Assembly: GCF_009372215.1 (NCBI RefSeq)
Contig: NZ_LWRV01000035.1
Location: forward strand, 62,001-126,000
Origin: Acinetobacter portensis
GTDB lineage: Bacteria; Pseudomonadota; Gammaproteobacteria; Pseudomonadales; Moraxellaceae
DNA length: 64,000 nt
Direction: 5' to 3'
In this document: positions 8,972 to 18,541 of the stretch, in pieces
How positions within the stretch are numbered: the first letter of the stretch is position 1
Layout: every line of letters begins with the position of its first letter
Notes under the pieces: model-generated
The model's input: only the letters and a program-made list of their open reading frames with translations
Databases searched by the model: none
What the model was told of the DNA's origin: nothing
Program-made: the position numbers and the translations under genes

Positions 8972-9724
8972 ATGACCCAAGTTGAAGACTGTTTATATCT
9001 TCCGAAACATGTTGCCGTCATTATGGACGGCAACAATCGTTTTGCTAAAAAAAATCAATTGGATACAGGTAGTGGACACCGCGAAGGTAAAAATGTCCTA
9101 GATCCAATTGTTGAGCATTGCCGAAAAAGAAAAATTGAGGCACTGACTGTTTTTGCTTTTTCGAGTGAAAACTGGAATCGCCCTCAGTTCGAGGTTGATT
9201 TACTCATGCAATTGTTGGAAGACACAATTCTTGAGCAAATTCCACGCATGGAAGAGTTTAATATTGCTTTGCGTTTTATTGGGGATCGGACTCCGTTATC
9301 TTCAAAATTGCGTGACCTTATGTTGCAAGCTGAAGAAAGGACTGCTAAGTTCGACAGCATGACCTTAACTATTGCAATTAGTTATGGTGGTATGTGGGAT
9401 ATGGCGCAAGCTGCAAAACAAATTGCCTTAGATGTTAAAAATGATAAATTAAAACTTGATGACATCGATACAGAAGTATTTGGTCAATATGTTAGCTTGA
9501 GTGATTTACCAGCTGTTGATTTGTTGATCCGTACAGGTGGGGATTATCGTTTGTCTAATTTTTTATTATGGCAAGCAGCATATGCAGAGTTATATTTTAG
9601 CAAAACATTATGGCCTGAGTTTACTGTCGAAGAGTTCGATTTTGCGCTTGCAGAATTTGCAAATCGCGAACGTCGTTTTGGTAAAACTTCAGAGCAAATT
9701 CAACAAAAGAAATTTGAGAATTAA
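8972..9724 (+). CDS. uppS: Undecaprenyl diphosphate synthase (isoprenyl transferase)
   Basis: UppS condenses isopentenyl diphosphate onto farnesyl diphosphate to make the C55 carrier for peptidoglycan and O-antigen. The 250-residue product has the cis-prenyltransferase motifs MDGN (catalytic D19), FAFSSENWNRP and SNFLLWQ. Two usually conserved positions differ. MDGNGRWAK is MDGNNRFAK here, and the C-terminal metal-binding glutamate of the GGE motif is aspartate (D191 in GGDYRLSN). I believe related Acinetobacter proteins share the first change. The gene follows frr by four bases and precedes cdsA by three. Confidence 0.93.
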   Translation: MTQVEDCLYLPKHVAVIMDGNNRFAKKNQLDTGSGHREGKNVLDPIVEHCRKRKIEALTVFAFSSENWNRPQFEVDLLMQLLEDTILEQIPRMEEFNIALRFIGDRTPLSSKLRDLMLQAEERTAKFDSMTLTIAISYGGMWDMAQAAKQIALDVKNDKLKLDDIDTEVFGQYVSLSDLPAVDLLIRTGGDYRLSNFLLWQAAYAELYFSKTLWPEFTVEEFDFALAEFANRERRFGKTSEQIQQKKFEN

Positions 9725-9727
9725 TAC

Positions 9728-10552
9728 ATGTTAGAGCGGATTATTACCGCATTGGTTTTGGTGGCTGTGGTATTGAGTTGTATGTTTGCAACGCAATCAG
9801 ACTATCCAATGCTGGTGTTGATGATTGTTGCTGCTGGGGTTGCTGGTTATGAGTGGTTTAAACTCATGCCTAAGACAACTGATAGTGTAATAAAACCAAT
9901 GGCTTGGGGTTTTGGTGTAATTACAGTAGCACTTTCAGCGCTTGCTCTCTATTACAGTGATATTGCACTGTTGCTATGGATAGCATCTATATTTATATGG
10001 TTCCTGAGTATTCGTTGGGTGAAGTCATACCCAGAATATGATGGTTGGTATAATATTTCCCTTCATTTTATTGGTTTTGTCCTCATTTCGGCAGCTATTA
10101 CTGCAATTTTTTCCGTTTGGGGTAGTTCTCCTTGGTGGTTAATGTACTTGTTCCTATTGGTTTGGGGCGCAGATAGTGGTGCATATTTTGTGGGGCGTAA
10201 ACTAGGTAAACGTAAACTAGCACCTCATGTGAGCCCAAATAAATCGATTGAAGGCTTATTAGGTGGTGTGTTTGTAACTACAATTATTATTATTGTGGTT
10301 GAAGTGGTTTATCTAGATTTAACTCTGATTCAACATATTCTATTTTTGATTCTTTCAGTCATTACTGTATTTAGTTCAGTATTGGGTGACTTGTTAGAGT
10401 CAATGATCAAACGTCGTGCAGGCATTAAAGACTCAGGTCGAATTTTACCTGGTCATGGTGGCGTATTAGATCGTATTGATTCTTTGCTTGCTGCAGCTCC
10501 AGTATTTGCAGTAGGTCTATATGTTTTAAAACTTATTGGCGTAGATTTATAA
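9728..10552 (+). CDS. cdsA: Phosphatidate cytidylyltransferase (CDP-diglyceride synthase)
   Basis: CdsA makes CDP-diacylglycerol from phosphatidate and CTP, the branch point of phospholipid synthesis, in the inner membrane. The 274-residue protein has about seven to eight hydrophobic segments. It ends with the family signature, seen as IKRRAGIKDSG followed by LPGHGGVLDRIDS. It sits between uppS and dxr with gaps of three and zero bases, so translation is tightly coupled. Confidence 0.94.
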   Translation: MLERIITALVLVAVVLSCMFATQSDYPMLVLMIVAAGVAGYEWFKLMPKTTDSVIKPMAWGFGVITVALSALALYYSDIALLLWIASIFIWFLSIRWVKSYPEYDGWYNISLHFIGFVLISAAITAIFSVWGSSPWWLMYLFLLVWGADSGAYFVGRKLGKRKLAPHVSPNKSIEGLLGGVFVTTIIIIVVEVVYLDLTLIQHILFLILSVITVFSSVLGDLLESMIKRRAGIKDSGRILPGHGGVLDRIDSLLAAAPVFAVGLYVLKLIGVDL

Positions 10553-11743
10553 ATGTCTCAAACTGTTTGTATATTAGGTGTTACGGGTTCAATTGGTCAA
10601 AGTACCTTAAAAATACTAGAGCAACATCCAGATCAATATTCGGTATTTGCGGTTACAGCACATAGTCGAATTGATGAACTTGTTCAAATATGCAAACAGT
10701 TTCATCCTAAAGTTGCAGTTGTTCCTGCTCAAAAAGTAGATGAATTAAAGCAAAAATTAAATGCTGAAAAGCTTGTTGATATTGAAATCTTATCAGATGA
10801 GGCAGGATTAATAGCTGTTGCCGAACATTCATCTGTTGATATTGTGATGGCGGCAATTGTGGGTGCGGCAGGTTTGTTACCAACATTGGCTGCAGTGAAA
10901 GCAGGTAAGCGGGTATTGCTTGCAAATAAAGAAGCATTGGTGATGTCTGGTGATATCATGATGCAAACTGCACGTGAGTCAAACGCTTTACTTTTGCCTG
11001 TAGATTCAGAACACAACGCAATTTTCCAAAGTTTACCTCAAGATTATTTACAAGCTGAGCGTAATGGAAAGCCAAAGCAAGGTGTTTCACAAATTTTGCT
11101 TACAGCTTCGGGTGGGCCATTTCTAAATCATTCGTTAGAGCAATTGGAAACAGTTACACCTGCACAAGCGTGTAAGCATCCGAATTGGTCAATGGGGCAG
11201 AAAATATCTGTCGATTCTGCGACACTAATGAATAAAGGTTTAGAGTTGATTGAAGCCTGTCATTTGTTTGCAGTAGAAGAACAATTTGTTACAGTTGTAA
11301 TTCATCCACAAAGTATTATTCATTCTTTAGTTCAATATGTAGATGGTTCAACTTTGGCACAAATGGGCAATCCTGATATGTGTACACCTATCGCTCATGC
11401 TTTAGCGTGGCCTAAGCGCATTCAGACACATGTGCCACCGCTTAATTTATTTATGAATAATCAATTAGATTTTCAAGAACCTGATACAACACGTTTTCCT
11501 GCATTGGATTTAGCAAGACAAGCCATGAAGGTCGGTGGTTTAGCACCTGCAATTTTAAATGCTGCTAATGAAATTGCAGTTGCTGCATTTTTGAAGAATA
11601 AAATAAAATTTACAGATATCCCTAAAATTGTTGAAAAAACTTTAAATAGTATTGCAATTGCACCTGCTGAATCGATTGAAACAATTTTACAAGTCGATCA
11701 AGAAGCTCGTATAGTTGCTCAACAATTTGTGATTGGATGTTAA
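10553..11743 (+). CDS. dxr: 1-deoxy-D-xylulose 5-phosphate reductoisomerase
   Basis: DXR converts deoxyxylulose phosphate to methylerythritol phosphate with NADPH, the committed step of the MEP isoprenoid pathway and the fosmidomycin target. The 396-residue protein begins with an NADPH-binding GVTGSIGQSTL motif. It shows the catalytic segments LLPVDSEHNAIFQ (metal ligands D and E) and ASGGPF, and the C-terminal domain with LELIEA. The ATG directly follows the cdsA stop codon. Confidence 0.96.
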   Translation: MSQTVCILGVTGSIGQSTLKILEQHPDQYSVFAVTAHSRIDELVQICKQFHPKVAVVPAQKVDELKQKLNAEKLVDIEILSDEAGLIAVAEHSSVDIVMAAIVGAAGLLPTLAAVKAGKRVLLANKEALVMSGDIMMQTARESNALLLPVDSEHNAIFQSLPQDYLQAERNGKPKQGVSQILLTASGGPFLNHSLEQLETVTPAQACKHPNWSMGQKISVDSATLMNKGLELIEACHLFAVEEQFVTVVIHPQSIIHSLVQYVDGSTLAQMGNPDMCTPIAHALAWPKRIQTHVPPLNLFMNNQLDFQEPDTTRFPALDLARQAMKVGGLAPAILNAANEIAVAAFLKNKIKFTDIPKIVEKTLNSIAIAPAESIETILQVDQEARIVAQQFVIGC

Positions 11744-11755
11744 CGGAGTAACAAA

Positions 11756-13111
11756 ATGAATGCCATTTTTATGATAGTCGCAGCCATTTTATTGCTTGGT
11801 CCCTTAATTGCGATTCATGAATTTGGTCATTATTTTGTGGCACGTAAATTAGGCGTTAAAGTTCTTGTTTATTCCATTGGTTTTGGTCCAACACTTTTAA
11901 AATGGACATCTAAAAAATCGGGTATTCAATATCAATTATCTGCATTGCCTTTGGGTGGCTACGTCAAAATGTTAGACGAGCGCGAAGGTAATGTTTCAGA
12001 AGAAGATTTGCCAAAAGCATTTAATAGACAACATCCATGGAAACGAATTGCGATTGTTGCTGCGGGACCATTGATTAATTTAGCCTTTGCTGTAGTTTTA
12101 TTTTGGATATTATTTCTTCCATCTCAAGAACAACTAAATACACGAGTTGGTAGTATTGTTCCAAATTCACCTGCTGCAACTGTACAAATGCAAGTCGGTG
12201 ATAAAATTACAGCAATTGATGGGACAGCTGTTTCATCTTGGGAAAAATTAAACTTTGCACTGGTTGATCGAGTAGGTGAAACAGGTGTGATTAGTGTTGA
12301 TGCTGATCGTGCTGGCAAATCGGAAAACTTTAAACTTCCAATTCAAGATTTTCTAAAAGATCAAAGTCAATCACCATTAGAATCATTAGGTTTTACGCCA
12401 TACCGTCCGCATATTTCAGCTGTTATTACCAAACTTAGTGATGATGGTGCTGCAATTCGTCAAGGGATGAAAGTAGGTGATAAAATTATTGCCATTGATA
12501 ACATTAAAATGAATGATTGGTTTGATGTTGTTAAAGTGGTTCAATCTTCACCAGAAAAACTATTAAAAATAGATGTATTAAGACAAAATAAATTGGTTCA
12601 TCTTGAGGTGATGCCTCAGGGTAAACGAGATAATATGGGTAATGTTTCTGGTGTTCTTGGTGTACAAAGTGATCCAGGAAAGGTTACAGTACCTGCCGAA
12701 TATAAACAAATGATTCAATATTCATCTGTTGAAGCTTTGACTATGGCTGTTGATAAGACGGGTCAAATTTCAGGGATGATTTTAAATTCAATTGTTAAAA
12801 TGTTTCGTGGTTTAATTGGCTTAGATAATTTATCTGGTCCAATTACCATTGCAAAAGTCGCTGGGCAAAGTGCAGAAATGGGATGGCAAACATTTATCTC
12901 ATTTATGGCGCTTATGAGTGTAAGTCTTGGTATATTAAATTTATTGCCAATTCCTATGCTGGATGGTGGACATTTAGTTTATTATTTTATAGAACTAATA
13001 CGTGGTAAACCAGTTTCTGAACAAATACAAATGGTTGGTTTGAAAATTGGTATGGTACTGCTTGGGAGCATGATGCTCTTGGCATTATTTAACGACTTTA
13101 TGCGTTTATAA
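11756..13111 (+). CDS. rseP: Site-2 intramembrane metalloprotease RseP
   Basis: RseP cleaves membrane-anchored anti-sigma factors and leftover signal peptides within the inner membrane. The 451-residue protein has the zinc motif HEFGH (H21, E22, H25) in its first membrane segment and the third ligand in the LDGGH motif near residue 400. Two PDZ domains lie between (about 120-200 and 205-290). Upstream GGAG gives a clear start at 11756. The position just before bamA is conserved in proteobacteria. No rseA or rpoE is in the window, so the substrate here is not visible. Confidence 0.95.
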   Translation: MNAIFMIVAAILLLGPLIAIHEFGHYFVARKLGVKVLVYSIGFGPTLLKWTSKKSGIQYQLSALPLGGYVKMLDEREGNVSEEDLPKAFNRQHPWKRIAIVAAGPLINLAFAVVLFWILFLPSQEQLNTRVGSIVPNSPAATVQMQVGDKITAIDGTAVSSWEKLNFALVDRVGETGVISVDADRAGKSENFKLPIQDFLKDQSQSPLESLGFTPYRPHISAVITKLSDDGAAIRQGMKVGDKIIAIDNIKMNDWFDVVKVVQSSPEKLLKIDVLRQNKLVHLEVMPQGKRDNMGNVSGVLGVQSDPGKVTVPAEYKQMIQYSSVEALTMAVDKTGQISGMILNSIVKMFRGLIGLDNLSGPITIAKVAGQSAEMGWQTFISFMALMSVSLGILNLLPIPMLDGGHLVYYFIELIRGKPVSEQIQMVGLKIGMVLLGSMMLLALFNDFMRL

Positions 13112-13151
13112 AAAAACGTGGATGATATAATTAACATTGGAAAATACTGGC

Positions 13152-15611
13152 ATGCATCACAAAAACCTTTTTATGCCTTTAGCACTGATCAGTGCAATGG
13201 CAGCAGTACAACAAGTAAATGCAGCAAATGACTTTGTCGTACGAGATATAAAAATAGATGGACTTGTACGTTTAACGCCAGCCAATGTTTATGGTCTAAT
13301 CCCCGTAGGTAGTGGTGATCGTGTAAATGATGCCACTATTTCCGATTCAATTCATGCTTTATACGCATCGGGTTTGTTTGATGATATTAAAGTGTCAAAT
13401 GAAAATGATGTGCTTGTATATCGTGTTGTAGAACGCCCAATTATTTCTAAAGTGGAATTTAAAGGCAATAAACTCATTCCAAAAGAAGCTTTGCAAGAAG
13501 GCTTGAAGAAAATGGGTGTTGCTGAAGGTGAAGTTCTTAAAAAGTCTGCCATTCAAACACTTGAATCAGAACTTGCACAGCAATATATGCAACAAGGTCG
13601 CTATGAAGCAACTGTAAAAGTGATTTCAACACCTCGTCCAAATAACCGTGTAGATTTAACGGTAGAGTTTGCTGAAGGTAAAGCTGCAAAAGTTGTAGAT
13701 ATCAATATTATTGGTAATACAGTATTTAAAGACAGTGATATTAAACAAGCATTTGCGATTAAAGAAAGTGGTTGGAGCTCAATTGTTACACGTAACGACC
13801 GCTATGCACGTGAAAAAATGGCTGCAAGCTTAGAGTCATTACGTGCTTTGTATTTAAATAAAGGTTATATCAACTTTAACATCAATAATTCTAATTTAAA
13901 TATTAGTGAAGATAAGAAAAATATCTTTGTTGAAGTATCTGTGGATGAGGGTGAGCAATTTAAGTTTGCTGAAACCAAGTTCTTGGGCGATGCTCTTTAC
14001 TCATCTGATGAATTAAAAACGCTTCAAATCTATAAAGAAGGCGATATTTATTCACAAGAAAAAGTAAATAACGTTAAGCAATTACTACTGCGCAAATATG
14101 GTAATGCAGGTTATTACTATGCAGAAGTGAATGTTGTTCCTGAAATTGATAATGAAACAAAGCAAGTAGGATTAAACTACTACATCAATCCAGGTCAAAA
14201 AGTTACAGTACGTCGTATTAACTTCTCAGGTAATACAAAAACTGATGATCAAGTGCTTCGTCGTGAAATGCGCCAAATGGAAGGTGCATTAGCGAGCAAC
14301 GAAAAAATTGATCTATCTAAAGTACGTTTAGAGCGTACAGGTTATTTCAAAACTGTTGATGTTAAGCCTGAGCGTGTGCCAGGTTCGCCAGACCAAGTCG
14401 ATTTAAATGTTGCAGTTGAAGAACAGCATTCAGGTACAAGTACACTCGCTGTTGGCTTCTCGCAAAGTGGTGGTATGACCTATCAAGCAGGTTTAAGTCA
14501 AACCAACTTCTTTGGTACTGGTAATAGTGTTGCAATTGATTTATCTCGTTCGCAAACTCAAGATTACTACAACCTTAGCGTTACAGATCCATACTTCACG
14601 ATTGATGGTGTTCGTCGTGGATACAATATGTACTACCGTAAAACAAAACTAAACGACGATTACAACGTTAATAACTATGTAACAGATAGTTTGGGTGGTG
14701 GTTTAACCTTTGGTTATCCTATTGATGAAAATCAAAGCATTAGTATGGGTCTAAATATTGATAATACAGAAGTAACGACAGGCCCTTATGTATCTACATA
14801 TATTCGCGATTACTTATTGTCACATGGCGGTAAAGTGACAGGGTATGGGGATTATTGCAATGCAACACCTGGTGGTGCTTCGTGTGGTGATTTTAAAGGG
14901 AATGAATTTAAGGGTGACTTCTTAACATTTAACCTGAATTTAGGTTGGTCATACAATACGTTAAACCGCCCAGTTTTCCCGACATCGGGTATGTCACATC
15001 GTGTGAATGCTGAAATTGCTGTTCCGGGTGGCGATGTTGAATATCAAAAATTAACTTATGATGCACAAGCGTTTTTCCCATTGGGTAAAGATTTTGTACT
15101 CCGTGGTTATGGTAAGTTAGGCTACGGTAACGATTTACCATTCTTTAAAAACTTCTATGCAGGTGGTTATGGTTCGGTACGTGGTTATGACAATAGTACT
15201 TTAGGTCCTAAATATCCAACTGTTAACTCTGAAAATGGTGGTGTAAGTACAGATTCGCGCTATTCGAATAATGAAGAAGTTGGTGGTAATGCTTTAGTGC
15301 AATTTGGTACTGAGCTTGCACTCCCTGTTCCATTTAAAGGTGATTGGGCACGTCAATTTAGACCAGTTATTTTTGCTGAAGGTGCACAAGTATTTGATAC
15401 TAAATGTGATGTACCACAATCTGCGGAAAGTAAACAATTCTGTAAAGATAATAATGGTTTCGATATGGGGAATATGCGTTATAGCGTAGGTGTTGGCTTT
15501 ACATGGATTACCATGATTGGTCCATTATCACTGAGCTATGCATATCCATTGAATGAAAAACCAGGTGATGAAACCAAAAATATTCAATTCGAAATTGGTC
15601 GTACTTTCTAA
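13152..15611 (+). CDS. bamA: Outer membrane protein assembly factor BamA
   Basis: BamA is the core of the machine that folds and inserts beta-barrel proteins in the outer membrane. The protein has 819 residues from the ATG at 13152, with a signal peptide of about 24 residues ending VNA. Five POTRA repeats (about residues 25-420) are followed by a 16-stranded barrel, ending in the expected C-terminal aromatic (GRTF). The conserved loop-6 motif is present as VRGYDN. The frame opens at a TTG at 13137, but the ATG gives a normal signal peptide. The neighbours rseP and skp agree. Confidence 0.97.
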   Translation: MHHKNLFMPLALISAMAAVQQVNAANDFVVRDIKIDGLVRLTPANVYGLIPVGSGDRVNDATISDSIHALYASGLFDDIKVSNENDVLVYRVVERPIISKVEFKGNKLIPKEALQEGLKKMGVAEGEVLKKSAIQTLESELAQQYMQQGRYEATVKVISTPRPNNRVDLTVEFAEGKAAKVVDINIIGNTVFKDSDIKQAFAIKESGWSSIVTRNDRYAREKMAASLESLRALYLNKGYINFNINNSNLNISEDKKNIFVEVSVDEGEQFKFAETKFLGDALYSSDELKTLQIYKEGDIYSQEKVNNVKQLLLRKYGNAGYYYAEVNVVPEIDNETKQVGLNYYINPGQKVTVRRINFSGNTKTDDQVLRREMRQMEGALASNEKIDLSKVRLERTGYFKTVDVKPERVPGSPDQVDLNVAVEEQHSGTSTLAVGFSQSGGMTYQAGLSQTNFFGTGNSVAIDLSRSQTQDYYNLSVTDPYFTIDGVRRGYNMYYRKTKLNDDYNVNNYVTDSLGGGLTFGYPIDENQSISMGLNIDNTEVTTGPYVSTYIRDYLLSHGGKVTGYGDYCNATPGGASCGDFKGNEFKGDFLTFNLNLGWSYNTLNRPVFPTSGMSHRVNAEIAVPGGDVEYQKLTYDAQAFFPLGKDFVLRGYGKLGYGNDLPFFKNFYAGGYGSVRGYDNSTLGPKYPTVNSENGGVSTDSRYSNNEEVGGNALVQFGTELALPVPFKGDWARQFRPVIFAEGAQVFDTKCDVPQSAESKQFCKDNNGFDMGNMRYSVGVGFTWITMIGPLSLSYAYPLNEKPGDETKNIQFEIGRTF

Positions 15612-15650
15612 GTACGGCTAAGTCTTTATATTAACTAGGAAACATATAAC

Positions 15651-16139
15651 ATGAAAAAAATATTATTAGCGTTGACTATAGGCTTGGCATTCACAGCAGT
15701 TCAAGCAGCAGATTATGGTATTGTTGATGTTGAAAAAGTGGTGCAAGGTAGCACTTACTTGAAACAACAGCAAAATACATTGCAACAATCTATTAAGTCA
15801 CAAACAACTCAAATTGAACAGCTTCAAAAAGATTTAGCAGCGCTTCAACAAAAAGCGCAAACAGCTAAATTGACAGATGCTGAAAAGAAGAAAATGTCGA
15901 CTGATTTCGAAGCGAAAGCGACTCAGTTGAATTCTTTACAGCAACAGGTTCAATCTAAAGTGCAAACCACAATGCAAGCAACGAACACAACATTTGAAAC
16001 ACGTGTGAAAACAGCTGCTGAACAAGTGCGCAAAGAAAATAAACTAGATGTGGTTTTAAATAAAAATTCAGTACTCGCTTCTGATGTTAGTGCTGATTTA
16101 ACTGATAAAATTATTCAAAAGGTTAATGCAATTAAATAA
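15651..16139 (+). CDS. skp: Periplasmic chaperone Skp (OmpH family)
   Basis: Skp holds unfolded outer membrane proteins in the periplasm on their way to BamA. The 162-residue product has a signal peptide cleaved near QAA (about residue 20). The centre is long, charged and glutamine-rich and helical, forming the tentacles, and flanking segments resemble the trimerization core. A strong AGGAAACATATAAC leader precedes the ATG. It is 39 bases after bamA and three bases before lpxD. Confidence 0.93.
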   Translation: MKKILLALTIGLAFTAVQAADYGIVDVEKVVQGSTYLKQQQNTLQQSIKSQTTQIEQLQKDLAALQQKAQTAKLTDAEKKKMSTDFEAKATQLNSLQQQVQSKVQTTMQATNTTFETRVKTAAEQVRKENKLDVVLNKNSVLASDVSADLTDKIIQKVNAIK

Positions 16140-16142
16140 TAT

Positions 16143-17216
16143 ATGAAACATCAATTTTATCGCTTAGAAAGCCTTGCACAGAAAGTACAAGCGAAATATT
16201 CAGGGCAAGCCGATCTGCAATTAATGGGGTTGGCGAGTCTTGAGCATGCGAGTGAAAATCAACTTGCTTTTGTGAATGGCGAAAAGTATATCAATCAAGC
16301 GAAAGTGTCTAAAGCGGGTGCGCTCATTGTCACACAAGCTTATAAAGACTTGCTTGAGGGATATCATTCAAACTTTTTAGTTGTGGATAGCCCATATTTG
16401 GCTTTTGCGATTTTAACTCATGTTTTTGAACGTAAGCATTTAGAACGTGGTATTGAAAGTACAGCACAAATCCATCCTTCAGCAATTGTTTCAGAAACAG
16501 CATACGTTGGTCATTATGTCGTGATTGGTGAAAACTGTGTTGTGGGTGATGATTCTGTCATTCACTCGCATGTTAAAATTGATGATTTTGTTGAAGTTGG
16601 AAAAAACTGCTTTATTGACTCTCATGTTACGTTAACAGGTGAGTGTAAAGTAGGCGATCGAGTTCGTATTCATGCAAATACTGTTGTTGGGAGTGAAGGT
16701 TTTGGCTTTGCACCATATCAGGGAAAATGGCATAGAATTGTACAATTAGGTTCAGTACGTATTGGTAATGATGTGCGTCTTGGTTCAAATTGTAGTATCG
16801 ATCGTGGTGCTTTAGACGACACGATTATAGAAGATGGTGTGGTAATTGATAACCTTGTGCAAATTGCGCATAACGTTAAAATTGGATCTAACACAGCAAT
16901 TGCTGCAAAGTCAGCGATTGCTGGTAGTTCAATAATTGGCAAAAACTGTGTACTTGCAGGTGCTGTTGGTGTGGTTGGGCATATTCAAATCGTTGATAAT
17001 GTAACGATTACGGCAATGTCAATGGTCACAAAAAGTATTTTAGAAGAAGGAACATATTCTTCTGGAACAGTAGTAATGCCAAATTCTCAATGGAAACGTG
17101 CAGCTGTAAGGTTGAAACAATTAGCAGATGTGCCATTGACCCAATTGGTCAAAAAAATTGATGATATGCAATCAAAAATTGAATCCCTTGAATCAACACT
17201 AAAATTGCGTAAATAA
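16143..17216 (+). CDS. lpxD: UDP-3-O-(3-hydroxyacyl)glucosamine N-acyltransferase LpxD
   Basis: LpxD adds the second hydroxyacyl chain in lipid A synthesis. The 357-residue protein has an N-terminal uridine-binding domain (about 1-100), then a left-handed beta helix of hexapeptide repeats. The catalytic histidine lies in the segment [14 protein letters not shown]-terminal helical tail follows, with heptads. It begins three bases after skp and is followed by fabZ after two bases. Confidence 0.96.
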   Translation: MKHQFYRLESLAQKVQAKYSGQADLQLMGLASLEHASENQLAFVNGEKYINQAKVSKAGALIVTQAYKDLLEGYHSNFLVVDSPYLAFAILTHVFERKHLERGIESTAQIHPSAIVSETAYVGHYVVIGENCVVGDDSVIHSHVKIDDFVEVGKNCFIDSHVTLTGECKVGDRVRIHANTVVGSEGFGFAPYQGKWHRIVQLGSVRIGNDVRLGSNCSIDRGALDDTIIEDGVVIDNLVQIAHNVKIGSNTAIAAKSAIAGSSIIGKNCVLAGAVGVVGHIQIVDNVTITAMSMVTKSILEEGTYSSGTVVMPNSQWKRAAVRLKQLADVPLTQLVKKIDDMQSKIESLESTLKLRK

Positions 17217-17218
17217 TT

Positions 17219-17707
17219 ATGATGACAGAGTCTACAGTTACAACGTTCACGAAACCAACGCTACCCATGAATATTAATGTAATTCGTGAGTATTTGCCGC
17301 ATCGCTATCCTTTTTTACTCGTTGATCGTGTGACTGAGGTAACTGAAAATGCGATTGTTGGTTATAAAAATGTCACGATTAATGAAGAATTTTTTCAAGG
17401 ACATTTTCCTGAATATCCAATTATGCCGGGTGTGTTAATTATTGAAGCTTTGGCGCAAGTTTCAGGTGTGCTTGGTTTTATTATGAATGATGAGAAGCCA
17501 ACATCGGGTTCATTGTTCCTTTTTGCTGGCGCAGAAAAAGTTCGATTTAGAAAACAAGTCGTTGCAGGTGATCAACTTGTATTAAAATCTGAATTAGTAA
17601 TGCAAAAACGTGGCATTTACAAGTATCATTGTACTGCTTCAGTTGATGGTATTGTTGCCGCAGCTGCAGAAATTATGATTTCACACCAAAGAACAGGGCA
17701 GGCATGA
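17219..17707 (+). CDS. fabZ: 3-hydroxyacyl-ACP dehydratase FabZ
   Basis: FabZ dehydrates 3-hydroxyacyl-ACP in fatty acid elongation and competes with LpxA for the same substrate pool. The 162-residue hot-dog-fold protein shows the [13 protein letters not shown] motif and the catalytic segment [20 protein letters not shown], with histidine and glutamate at the expected places. About 15 residues precede the usual family start, so internal ATG codons (for example before [14 protein letters not shown]) could also be the start. The stop codon overlaps the lpxA start by four bases. Confidence 0.95.
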   Translation: MMTESTVTTFTKPTLPMNINVIREYLPHRYPFLLVDRVTEVTENAIVGYKNVTINEEFFQGHFPEYPIMPGVLIIEALAQVSGVLGFIMNDEKPTSGSLFLFAGAEKVRFRKQVVAGDQLVLKSELVMQKRGIYKYHCTASVDGIVAAAAEIMISHQRTGQA

Positions 17708-18492
17708 GTAATAACGAACTTATTCACCCAACGGCTATTATTGATTCATCAGCTGAAATTGCATCTGATGTACAGATCGGTCCATATTGTATTATTGGCC
17801 CTAAAGTAACCATTGGCTCAGGCACAAAGTTACACTCACACGTTGTTGTTGGTGGATATACTCGCATTGGTAAAAATAATGAAATTTTTCAATTTGCGAG
17901 CGTTGGTGAAGTTTGTCAGGATTTGAAATACGCTGGCGAAGAAACATGGCTTGAAATTGGTGACCATAACTCGATTCGCGAACACTGTAGTTTGCATCGA
18001 GGAACTGTGCAAGATAATAGCCTTACAAAAATAGGTAGCCATAATTTACTTATGGTAAATACACATATTGCACATGACTGTGTTGTGGGCGATCACAATA
18101 TCTTTGCAAATAATGTGGGTGTTGCAGGGCATGTGCATGTAGGCGATTTTGTTGTTATTGGTGGTAACTCAGGTATTCATCAATTTTGTAAAATTGACTC
18201 TTATAGCATGATTGGTGGTGCATCTTTAATTTTAAAAGATGTTCCTGCTTATGTCATGGTATCGGGTAATCCAGCGCATGCATCTGCAATGAATGTTGAG
18301 GGTATGCGACGTAAAGGCTGGTCGAAGGAAGTGATTCAAGGTCTTCGCGAAGCATTTAAACTTATTTATAAGGCTGGTTTAACAACAACCGAAGCGCTTG
18401 ATAAAATTCGTAAAGAAATTTTGCCAGAAGTGCCAGAAGTTCAACGTTTAATTGACTCTGTTGAAGAATCTAAACGAGGTATCGTTCGTTAA
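17704..18492 (+). CDS. lpxA: UDP-N-acetylglucosamine acyltransferase LpxA
   Basis: LpxA performs the first step of lipid A synthesis. The 262-residue protein is a hexapeptide-repeat beta helix with the catalytic histidine in the segment [13 protein letters not shown], and a C-terminal helical domain. The ATG overlaps the fabZ stop (ATGA), indicating coupling. lpxB, which follows in enterics, is absent: the block ends with a terminator 26 bases downstream. Confidence 0.96.
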   Translation: MSNNELIHPTAIIDSSAEIASDVQIGPYCIIGPKVTIGSGTKLHSHVVVGGYTRIGKNNEIFQFASVGEVCQDLKYAGEETWLEIGDHNSIREHCSLHRGTVQDNSLTKIGSHNLLMVNTHIAHDCVVGDHNIFANNVGVAGHVHVGDFVVIGGNSGIHQFCKIDSYSMIGGASLILKDVPAYVMVSGNPAHASAMNVEGMRRKGWSKEVIQGLREAFKLIYKAGLTTTEALDKIRKEILPEVPEVQRLIDSVEESKRGIVR

Positions 18493-18518
18493 GATTCTTT
18501 GTTTTAAGTCTAGAAAAA

Positions 18519-18541
18519 AGACACCTAAAGGTGTCTTTTTT
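18519..18541. terminator. Rho-independent terminator after lpxA
   Basis: Stem AGACACC/GGTGTCT (18519-18525 and 18530-18536) with a four-base loop, an A-run before it and a long T-run after it. It also lies at the 3' end of the convergent CpoB-like gene. Confidence 0.9.

Noticed and set aside
17704..18541. Loss of lpxB from the lipid A cluster as a recent deletion
   Set aside because: A clean terminator follows lpxA, and I recall that lpxB lies elsewhere in Acinetobacter, so this is normal for the group.
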